A program made the position numbers and the translations under genes. Of a DNA stretch of 7,546 nt, positions 1-5,916 are shown piece by piece. Every line of letters begins with the position of its first letter. Position 1 is the first letter of the stretch. A model generated the notes under the pieces. It saw only the letters and a program-made list of their open reading frames with translations, was not told where the DNA came from and did no database searches. This DNA comes from a bacterium (GTDB lineage: Bacteria > Latescibacterota > UBA2968), in NCBI GenBank assembly GCA_027296045.1, contig JAPUJS010000228.1, forward strand, positions 1 through 7,546, read 5' to 3'.

Positions 1-1198
1 AAAGCAGCAAGTCGCCTGGTTCGGTATCCAGGGCGTCTCTGAGTTTGGTTTGCGCTGTTTCGGGGAAAAATTTGACAATGGAGGATTCCAGGCCAGCATC
101 GGTGACCTTGATCCAGGCCAGGCCTTTGGCGCCAAATGTGCCGGCAAAAGCGCCCAGGTCATCGATCTGTTTGCGCGAAAATTTGGCGCACCCTTTTGCA
201 TTGATCCCGCGAACCTGGCCGCCGGATGTCAGGATGTTTTTGAAGACCTGAAACTCAGATGCCTCGGCGGCTTCGGCAATGTCGACAATTTCCAGGTCAA
301 ATCGCGTGTCAGGCCGGTCGGAGCCATAGCGGTCGATGGCCTCCTGATAGGTCATTTGAGGAATGGGGGTGGGGATTTCGACATCGATGATTTCCTTGAA
401 CAGGTGGACGGCCAGGCCTTCGGCCAGATCCATCACGTCTTTTTCGGTTACAAAGGACATTTCGATGTCGATTTGCGTAAATTCGGGCTGTCGGTCCCCC
501 CGAAGGTCTTCGTCCCGGAAGCAACGCACGATTTGGAAATAGCGTTCGTAGCCGGCGATCATCAGGAGTTGTTTATAGGTTTGGGGCGATTGGGGCAGGG
601 CATAGAACAAGCCCTGATTCACACGGGAGGGGACCAAATAGTCCCGGGCGCCTTCGGGGGTGCTTTTCATCAGGAATGGCGTTTCTATTTCTAGAAAGTC
701 GTTGTTTATCAGATGTTTACGAGTTTCCTGGGCGGTTTGATGCCTGCGAATGATCGTTTCTTGCATATCCGGTCTTCGCAGATCCAGATAGCGATAGCGG
801 AGGCGGAGTTCTTCGTTGACATCGATGCCTGCTTCGATGGCAAAAGGCGGGGTCTTGGCCTCGTTGAGTATTTTGAGATCGGAACATTCTACATCGATGG
901 CACCGGTGGGCAATTTGGGGTTGGCCATGCCTTCGGGACGGGGTTCGACTTTGCCCTTGATGGCCAGGACGTATTCGTTTCGAATACTTTCGGCAATCTC
1001 GTGGGTGGAAGCCTCCAGGTCGGGGCGGAAAACGACCTGAGTGATCCCAAAACGATCTCGAAGGTCCACAAAGATCACGCCGCCGTGGTCGCGCCGTTTG
1101 GCCACCCAGCCCATCAGGCAAACTTCATGGCCCACGTTTTCAATTCGTAAATCGCCACAGTTGTGCGTGCGTTTCCAGTCGCCGAGCGACTCCGCCAT
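1..1198 (-). CDS. aspS: Aspartyl-tRNA synthetase, 3' end cut by window edge (first 399 residues)
   Basis: Class IIb aminoacyl-tRNA synthetase that attaches aspartate to tRNA in the cytoplasm. Visible in order: the N-terminal OB-fold anticodon-binding domain (about residues 13-110, with GWVAKRRDHGG at 30-40), the catalytic core with motif 1 around IETPFLMKSTPEGARDYL (from 171), motif 2 with FRDEDLR (227-233) followed by GDRQPEFTQIDIE, and the start of the bacterial GAD-type insertion. The family is about 590 residues long, so some 190 C-terminal residues, including motif 3, lie beyond position 1. ATG at 1198 was chosen because an AAGGAG lies 9 nt upstream; an in-frame ATG at 1207 touches the AAGGAG and is unlikely to be used. 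The gene sits 25 bp after hisS and is probably cotranscribed with it. His38 and Gly90 match the residues known from non-discriminating AspRS (Pseudomonas aeruginosa H31/G83), so it may also charge tRNA-Asn. The identification is secure; the tRNA-Asn role is inference. Confidence 0.97.
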   Translation of the reverse strand, partial: MAESLGDWKRTHNCGDLRIENVGHEVCLMGWVAKRRDHGGVIFVDLRDRFGITQVVFRPDLEASTHEIAESIRNEYVLAIKGKVEPRPEGMANPKLPTGAIDVECSDLKILNEAKTPPFAIEAGIDVNEELRLRYRYLDLRRPDMQETIIRRHQTAQETRKHLINNDFLEIETPFLMKSTPEGARDYLVPSRVNQGLFYALPQSPQTYKQLLMIAGYERYFQIVRCFRDEDLRGDRQPEFTQIDIEMSFVTEKDVMDLAEGLAVHLFKEIIDVEIPTPIPQMTYQEAIDRYGSDRPDTRFDLEIVDIAEAAEASEFQVFKNILTSGGQVRGINAKGCAKFSRKQIDDLGAFAGTFGAKGLAWIKVTDAGLESSIVKFFPETAQTKLRDALDTEPGDLLL

Positions 1199-1207
1199 GA
1201 TGTTCAT

Positions 1208-1213
1208 CTCCTT
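1208..1213 (-). promoter_or_regulatory. Shine-Dalgarno site of aspS
   Basis: On the minus strand this reads AAGGAG, with 9 nt to the ATG at 1198. Two in-frame ATGs (1207 and 1198) follow it. The first directly abuts the site, so the spacing favours 1198. The site lies in the 25 bp hisS-aspS gap, where there is no room for a separate full promoter, which supports cotranscription. Confidence 0.8.
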
Positions 1214-1223
1214 AAAGAATTGC

Positions 1224-2489
1224 TTATGTATTGGGTTTCAGATATGGGATGACCTGATCCAGGCGTATTTCCGTCTGTTCACCCGTTTCCATATTGCGAC
1301 ACGCAATCTGGCCCTTTTCCAGTTCTCTGTCGCCCAGAATCAGTGTGAAGGGCGTGCCCGATGTGTTGGCCTGGCGCATCTGCGCCTTCATGCTGCGTTT
1401 GCCATAAATATTGGCCACCCGGATGCCCGCATCCCGGAGAGAACGAAGCAAGAGCGGGCGATATTCTCGAGCGGCGTCTCCCAGGGTAATCAGGAAAGCC
1501 CCCGGAGGGGGAGGTTGGTCTACTTCGATTTCCTGTTCTTGCATGGTCAAAATGACCCGGTCAAGGCCAAGGCCAAAGCCGATACCCGGCGCATTTCTGC
1601 CACCAAGGCTTTCGGCCAAGCCGTCATACCGGCCGCCGCCACCCAATGCATTTTGCGCACCGATGCCTTCGGTCCAGAATTCGAAGACGGTTTTGGTATA
1701 ATAGTCTAGCCCTCTGACCAGCGTTGGGTTGAGCGTAAACGGGACTTTATAGGCCTGAAGGGCTGATTGAAGGGTGTCAAAATGGGTGCGGCATTCTTCG
1801 CACAATGAGTCTGTGATCTTGGGCGCCTGGGCGATAAGCTCCTGACAGCTTTCCACTTTGCAGTCGAAGAGGCGTAAGGGATTGGTCACGAGTCTCCGCT
1901 TGCAATCGCCGCAGAGTTCGTCCTTGTGGTTCTGGTAATATTCTATAAGCTTTTTCAGAAAAATTGGGCGACACTTCGGGCATCCTATGTTATTGAGCTG
2001 CAAATAAATACGGGATAATCCTAAGGTTTTATAGAAATCGGATGCCAGGGTGATGATTTCTGCATCGAGTAAGGGATCGGTCTCGCCGATCGCCTCTACT
2101 CCGAATTGTTTGTGTTCGCGGTAACGTCCTGCTTGAGGTCGATCATACCGAAAGATGGAGGCAAGGTAAAAGAGTTTGACCGGTTGGGGAAGACCTTGCA
2201 TCCCATTTTGTAAATACGCCCGCATCACAGGGGCTGTGCCTTCCGAGCGCAGGGTGATTGAATTGTCGCCCTTGTCCTGGAAGGTATACATTTCTTTTTC
2301 GACAATGTCCGTGCCTTCTCCAACGCCTCGGATAAACAGACCGGTGTTTTCGAAGGTGGGGGTGTCGATTTTTTGGAATCCGTAGCGCGTGGAAATGCAC
2401 CGGGCAGCATTTTCGACCCGATCCCAATACGGGCGATCGTCGGGCAGGAGGTCTCGGGTGCCGCGGGGGGCTCGGTAGAGCGGTGGCAT
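1224..2489 (-). CDS. hisS: Histidyl-tRNA synthetase
   Basis: Class IIa aminoacyl-tRNA synthetase of 421 residues, the usual bacterial length, charging tRNA-His in the cytoplasm. The N-terminus MPPLYRAPRGTRDLLP is typical. Motif 2 is seen as FRYDRPQAGRYREHKQFG (113-130), the histidine-specific elements as LVRGLDYYTKTVFEF (257-271) and ALGGGGRYDGL (281-291), and motif 3 as PGIGFGLGLDRV (301-312). The C-terminal anticodon-binding domain (about 330-415) follows, with VANIYGKRSMKAQMRQAN. The insertion domain holds eight cysteines (CPKC 170-173, CGDC 193-196, C210 and C215, CEEC 230-233), suggesting metal binding. The start at 2489 matches family N-termini; the frame stays open 95 codons further upstream but crosses the promoter and the rnhB-yraN 3' end. 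The ribosome site is weak: AGGAA about 11 nt upstream. hisS probably leads a hisS-aspS unit from the promoter at 2559-2587. Confidence 0.97.
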   Translation of the reverse strand: MPPLYRAPRGTRDLLPDDRPYWDRVENAARCISTRYGFQKIDTPTFENTGLFIRGVGEGTDIVEKEMYTFQDKGDNSITLRSEGTAPVMRAYLQNGMQGLPQPVKLFYLASIFRYDRPQAGRYREHKQFGVEAIGETDPLLDAEIITLASDFYKTLGLSRIYLQLNNIGCPKCRPIFLKKLIEYYQNHKDELCGDCKRRLVTNPLRLFDCKVESCQELIAQAPKITDSLCEECRTHFDTLQSALQAYKVPFTLNPTLVRGLDYYTKTVFEFWTEGIGAQNALGGGGRYDGLAESLGGRNAPGIGFGLGLDRVILTMQEQEIEVDQPPPPGAFLITLGDAAREYRPLLLRSLRDAGIRVANIYGKRSMKAQMRQANTSGTPFTLILGDRELEKGQIACRNMETGEQTEIRLDQVIPYLKPNT

Positions 2490-2558
2490 GGCGAATTTAT
2501 TTCCTGAAAAACCCGATGAGGATTTGCCTAAAGGCCTGATTTGACAAGTAGATCGGCA

Positions 2559-2587
2559 AAAATACACATAAGCGAATCGGTTGTCAA
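2559..2587 (-). promoter_or_regulatory. Sigma70-type promoter of hisS-aspS
   Basis: On the minus strand a perfect TTGACA (2587-2582) is followed after exactly 17 bp by TATTTT (2564-2559). Transcription would start near 2552, giving a leader of about 63 nt before the hisS ATG. The -35 box begins 2 nt after the rnhB-yraN stop codon. The leader holds only a small GCC-TTTA-GGC stem and is too short for a T-box. The match is by eye against the consensus; activity is inferred. Confidence 0.65.
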
Positions 2588-2589
2588 GG

Positions 2590-3894
2590 TCAACGTTCCA
2601 GGCGAAAGGCATTTTCGATGTGGTGGACAAGCGGGGGGGTCTGGTTGAGGTGGATGGCAACGACGTCAAAGCGAAGGGTCTGGTTTGGGGAAGGGTGAGC
2701 GTGTAGATAGGCCTGTGCAATGCGGCCGATCTGGCGTTGTTTTGCGGGAGGGACCCAGGATTCGGGATTTCCAAAACGGGATGTGGCCGCTGTTTTGACC
2801 TCTACAAAGGCCAGAATATTGCCTTTCCGGGCAATCAGGTCGATTTCACCGCCTGCCGCCCGAAAGCCTTGTTCGAGGATCTGATAGCCTTTTTTGGTGA
2901 ATTCCTGTGCGGCGATCCGTTCGCCTTTCGGTCCTGTTTGATTGAATGCAATGAGTCGTTTTTTATATCGTTTACGAAGATCTTCGACCTCATCTATGGG
3001 CAAGTCATCCCGGGCGCTGGCGATGGCCTGGCCGATGGCTTCGAGTTGTTCCTCCGACCGGGCTTCGCCAATGCCCTGTGCGAAGAGGCGGTAGTCGTCC
3101 GAGCGGTCCTGCACCCATTCGGACACGGGGCTGAAGGATTTCCTGTGGATGGAACAGGGGCCGTGCTGTTTGAGTGCCCGGAGGTGGTCTGCGCTGCCGT
3201 AGCCTTTGTGTTGGGCAAATCCGTAAACCGGGAATTGGCGGTCGTATTCCAGCATTTGCCGGTCCCGGGTGACCTTGGCGATAACCGAGGCCGCTGCGAT
3301 AGAAAGTGAGGAAGCATCTCCGCCAATAATGGCCAGTTCGGGATAGGCGCTTTCGGGCAGGCTATTGCCGTCTACAAGGACACGGTTGGGGGCAACCGAC
3401 AGGTCTTTGAGGGCACGGCGCATGGCGTGGTGTGTGGCCTGAAGGATGTTCCAGCGGTCGATCTCTTCCGGTGTGGCCTGGCCCACTGCAATGGCAATGG
3501 CGACCTGATGGATCTGGTCAAAGAGGGCTTCGCGACGCTCCGGGGTCAGGGCTTTCGAGTCATTGAGGCCCAGAATGAGGGTTTCGGGGGGGAGGATTAC
3601 TGCGGCGGCAACAACGGGACCGGCCAGAGGCCCACGCCCGGCTTCATCTACCCCGGCCAGGTGAATGATGCCTTTTTTCCAGAGGGTTCTCTCCAATTTG
3701 AGCATGGCTTCGAGGCGGGCTTGTTCGGCTGCCTCTGCTTTGCGCCTTTTGCGCTCTCGAAGGGCCAGGTTACGAACCCCCGCTCGGGTGTCGGCTTCCA
3801 GGGCATGGAGCAGGGCCTCGTCGATGGCGTCGAGATGGGACAGTTGGTCTCGAATCTGGGAGACAGTCAATTCGGGGAGTCTGGTGGCATCCAT
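2590..3894 (-). CDS. rnhB: RNase HII fused to a C-terminal YraN (UPF0102) nuclease-like domain
   Basis: A 434-residue protein with two domains that are normally separate, often adjacent genes. Residues 1-80 (ELTVSQIRDQL, then a charged helix rich in Arg, Lys and Ala) resemble the N-terminal extension of Bacillus-type RNase HII. Residues 81-255 are the catalytic domain, which cuts RNA-DNA hybrids and misincorporated ribonucleotides: GVDEAGRGPLAGP gives D83/E84 and the GRG junction-sensing motif, LVDGN gives D175, and GGDASSLSIAAASVIAKV gives D193. HKGYG and GPCSIHRKSFSPV close the domain. A helical linker of about 60 residues (256-316) leads to the YraN domain (317-434), with GGEIDLIA (E350, D352) and FVEVK (E365, K367), a PD-(D/E)XK-like pattern, and RFDVVAI. 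YraN's function is poorly known. ATG 3894 was chosen from family alignment and an AGGG 8 nt upstream; the frame is open 49 further codons. No Met occurs in the linker or the YraN domain, which argues for a true fusion. Confidence 0.93.
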   Translation of the reverse strand: MDATRLPELTVSQIRDQLSHLDAIDEALLHALEADTRAGVRNLALRERKRRKAEAAEQARLEAMLKLERTLWKKGIIHLAGVDEAGRGPLAGPVVAAAVILPPETLILGLNDSKALTPERREALFDQIHQVAIAIAVGQATPEEIDRWNILQATHHAMRRALKDLSVAPNRVLVDGNSLPESAYPELAIIGGDASSLSIAAASVIAKVTRDRQMLEYDRQFPVYGFAQHKGYGSADHLRALKQHGPCSIHRKSFSPVSEWVQDRSDDYRLFAQGIGEARSEEQLEAIGQAIASARDDLPIDEVEDLRKRYKKRLIAFNQTGPKGERIAAQEFTKKGYQILEQGFRAAGGEIDLIARKGNILAFVEVKTAATSRFGNPESWVPPAKQRQIGRIAQAYLHAHPSPNQTLRFDVVAIHLNQTPPLVHHIENAFRLER

Positions 3895-3943
3895 AGGGTT
3901 GACCCTGACGCTGGAGACGGATTTGAATGGACCCTGGGCCGGT

Positions 3944-3972
3944 AATGTAGGGTTGTTGTTGTGGGGCGTCAA
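3944..3972 (-). promoter_or_regulatory. Sigma70-type promoter of the rnhB-yraN fusion gene
   Basis: On the minus strand TTGACG (3972-3967) is followed after 17 bp by TACATT (3949-3944). The likely start of transcription is near 3937, leaving a leader of roughly 43 nt before the ATG at 3894. The -35 box differs from consensus at one base and the -10 at two. The identical 17 bp spacing to the hisS promoter makes the call more credible, but it is a by-eye match. Confidence 0.5.
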
Positions 3973-4041
3973 GCGATTTAGTTGGAATATAGTATTAGTT
4001 GTGTTTGTATTTTGTATAAGAATTATAGTTTTTATGTTCAT

Positions 4042-4111
4042 TTGATTTTTCGGCTATATGTGTGTATCTTAATTATAAGTTCATCTTGTATTTTTGGATT
4101 TTTTATATAAA
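4042..4111 (+). promoter_or_regulatory. Possible promoter region of the ABC exporter operon
   Basis: The AT-rich divergent gap (about 3973-4125) must hold the plus-strand promoter. Two candidates are visible. TTGATT (4042-4047) has a 17 bp spacer to TATCTT (4065-4070). TATATAAA (4104-4111) resembles a -10 box but lacks a convincing -35; using it would start RNA only about 8 nt before the ATG at 4126. The heptamer AATTATA occurs at 4021 and again at 4071. None of these stands out strongly, and the rest of the gap holds no gene that I can see. Confidence 0.25.
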
Positions 4112-4125
4112 CCTGGTTGCACGAT

Positions 4126-5895
4126 ATGGATCACGAAACAAAAGATAATATCTATCAAATTCTGGCCTACGCACGGCCCTATATTCCGCGCCTCATAGTG
4201 GGTGTTTTTCTGACCTTCCTGGTCACGATGGTCCAGATGAGCCCTCCCTTGATCGCCAAGTATATTATTGACGAGATCATCATTGGCGGGCGTTGGGATA
4301 TGCTGAAAGTGGTCCTGGCCATTTCCATTATCATTCCCTTAGTTGCCTCCGTGCTGCGGGTGCTCAACGGCTATGTGGTGACCTATGTGGGCCACCGTTA
4401 CCTCCTGGATCTGCGAAAAATCATGTTTGAGCGCATGTTGAAGCTTCCCATGCGGTTTTACGATGAAATGGGCACAGGAAAGATCATTAATCGGTTGATG
4501 TCGGATGTGAGCTCGGTGCGGCAACTGATTACCAGGCGGGTGCTGGATATATTGACGGACATTATTTCATTTGTACTGGCTGTCGGTATCTGCTTTAGCC
4601 TGCATTGGAAATTGGCCTTGGTATTGGTTTTCCTGATGCCTCTTTACGTGTTGAACTATTATGGATGGCGAGGCAGTCTACGAGAAACCCTGTGGGAGTG
4701 GAAACGGAAAATCGATCTGGTTTCTGTGGGACTTCAGGAGCGGTTAACCGGGGTGCAACTGGTCAAAGCCTATGGTCGGGAGCGAAGGGAACATAGGGCA
4801 TTTACAAAGGAGACCCGGGACAGCCTGGATGCCGCGATGGATGCGGCCACCCTTCGGGCGGGATATTCGGCGGGTACGTGGGCGGTTTCTGGATTGCGAA
4901 ATACCATTGTCTTTTGTCTGGGCTGTTATTTTGTGGTGACCGGGGAGTTGACCTACGGTGGGGTGATGGCTTTTCTCTCGTATGCGATGCGGATGTTTTC
5001 GCCCATCATTAATGTAACGGAGTTGATGATGCAATTTTCGACCGAGATTGCCGTTTCGGTCGAACGAATCGCAGAGGTCTTGAATTTCCCGATCGAGATT
5101 GCCGATTCCCCCGAAGCTGAGGACTTGCCTCCAATCAAAGGGCATGTGAAATTTGACGGAGTCTGCTTTTCGTATAAAGAGGGCGAACCGGTACTGAAGG
5201 ATATCAACCTGGAAGTGCAGCCCGGCCAAATGGTGGCCCTGGTGGGACATACCGGGTGTGGCAAGACCACGATGATGAGCTTATTGATGCGGTTTTATGA
5301 TGTGAAGGAAGGCACCATTTCCATTGATGGGCATGATATTCGGGACGTGACCCTGCGTTCTTTGCGCACCCAGATCGGGCAGGTGCTGCAGGATTCGGTG
5401 TTGTTTAACATGAGCATCAAAGAGAACCTGAAATATGGCAATCCCCATGTAACGGATCTGGATATTTTGCGGGCTGCCCGCATTGCCGAGATCCATGAGT
5501 TTGTGATGCGCACTCCCGAAGGGTATGATACGTTGATTGGGGATGAAGGGATCAAGCTGTCGGTGGGGGAAAAACAGCGAATGGCCATTGCCCGGGCGGT
5601 GTTAACCGACCCTGCGATTCTGGTTCTGGATGAAGCGACGGCTTCTCTGGATTCCCTGTCTGAGGCTTTGATTCAGAAGGCAATGGCCAATGTGATGCAC
5701 GATCGAACCTCCTTTGTCATCGCCCATCGGTTGTCTACGATTGTAGAGGCAGACATGATTGTGGTGATGGATCATGGGGAGATTTTGGAGGTTGGGACGC
5801 ACGAAGAATTGCTGAAGCTTCCCGACGGGAAATACCGCGGGTTCTATGAGTCACAGCACGGGGGGCAAGTGGCCGTTGATTATGCCGCAGATTAA
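4126..5895 (+). CDS. ABC exporter half-transporter, first subunit, with degenerate signature motif
   Basis: A 589-residue membrane domain-ATPase fusion of the type IV exporter fold (MsbA/TM287-288-like), expected in the cytoplasmic membrane, exporting an unknown lipid, drug or peptide. Six hydrophobic segments fall near residues 21-43, 60-80, 142-159, 162-180, 252-271 and 277-298, with YDEMGTGKIINRLMSDV in the coupling region. The ATPase domain (about 339-575) has Walker A GHTGCGKTT (374-382), Q-loop Gln422, signature LSVGE (478-482, instead of LSGGQ), Walker B VLDEAT with catalytic Glu503, D-loop SLD (507-509) and His534. The Walker A Cys is also present in P-glycoprotein. ATG 4126 was chosen over an in-frame TTG at 4117; neither has a clear Shine-Dalgarno. 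It is followed after 21 bp by a second half-transporter, so the two probably form a heterodimer. The substrate cannot be read from the sequence. Confidence 0.92.
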   Translation: MDHETKDNIYQILAYARPYIPRLIVGVFLTFLVTMVQMSPPLIAKYIIDEIIIGGRWDMLKVVLAISIIIPLVASVLRVLNGYVVTYVGHRYLLDLRKIMFERMLKLPMRFYDEMGTGKIINRLMSDVSSVRQLITRRVLDILTDIISFVLAVGICFSLHWKLALVLVFLMPLYVLNYYGWRGSLRETLWEWKRKIDLVSVGLQERLTGVQLVKAYGRERREHRAFTKETRDSLDAAMDAATLRAGYSAGTWAVSGLRNTIVFCLGCYFVVTGELTYGGVMAFLSYAMRMFSPIINVTELMMQFSTEIAVSVERIAEVLNFPIEIADSPEAEDLPPIKGHVKFDGVCFSYKEGEPVLKDINLEVQPGQMVALVGHTGCGKTTMMSLLMRFYDVKEGTISIDGHDIRDVTLRSLRTQIGQVLQDSVLFNMSIKENLKYGNPHVTDLDILRAARIAEIHEFVMRTPEGYDTLIGDEGIKLSVGEKQRMAIARAVLTDPAILVLDEATASLDSLSEALIQKAMANVMHDRTSFVIAHRLSTIVEADMIVVMDHGEILEVGTHEELLKLPDGKYRGFYESQHGGQVAVDYAAD

Positions 5896-5904
5896 GAGAC
5901 GTTT

Positions 5905-5910
5905 AGAAGG
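5905..5910 (+). promoter_or_regulatory. Shine-Dalgarno site of the second ABC subunit
   Basis: AGAAGG lies 6 nt before the ATG at 5917 and within the 21 bp gap after the first subunit's stop codon. It supports 5917 over the in-frame ATG three codons later (5926). The short gap leaves no space for a separate promoter, so the two subunits are most likely translated from one mRNA. Confidence 0.7.
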
Positions 5911-5916
5911 TATCCT

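Noticed and set aside
50..694. Open plus-strand frame of 214 codons
   Set aside because: It lies entirely opposite aspS, whose translation is unmistakable. The antisense product shows no family motifs and has no ribosome site.
2490..2552. T-box or other riboswitch ahead of hisS
   Set aside because: The leader is only about 63 nt with one small stem; it is too short for a T-box and has no terminator-like hairpin with a U run.
2541..2570. Plus-strand promoter starting with TTGACA at 2541
   Set aside because: The -35 is perfect, but at 16-18 bp only TACACA, ACACAT or CACATA follow, which are poor -10 boxes, and it would only make RNA antisense to rnhB-yraN.
2490..2774. 95-codon N-terminal extension of hisS from ATG 2774
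   Set aside because: The family N-terminus begins at 2489. The extension crosses a good promoter and overlaps the rnhB-yraN 3' end in another frame.
2737..3945. Plus-strand open frames at 2737-3309 and 3427-3945
   Set aside because: Both are opposite the RNase HII-YraN gene and reflect its codon use; neither resembles a known protein.
3895..4041. 49-codon N-terminal extension of the rnhB-yraN gene
   Set aside because: It is Asn/Thr-rich from AT-rich DNA, crosses the predicted promoter, and precedes an ATG with suitable family alignment and an upstream AGGG.
4022..4077. Two perfect minus-strand TATAAT boxes (4027-4022 and 4077-4072)
   Set aside because: Neither has a recognisable -35 at 16-18 bp, and such boxes are expected by chance in AT-rich DNA; the TTGACG-17-TACATT pair nearer the gene is better.
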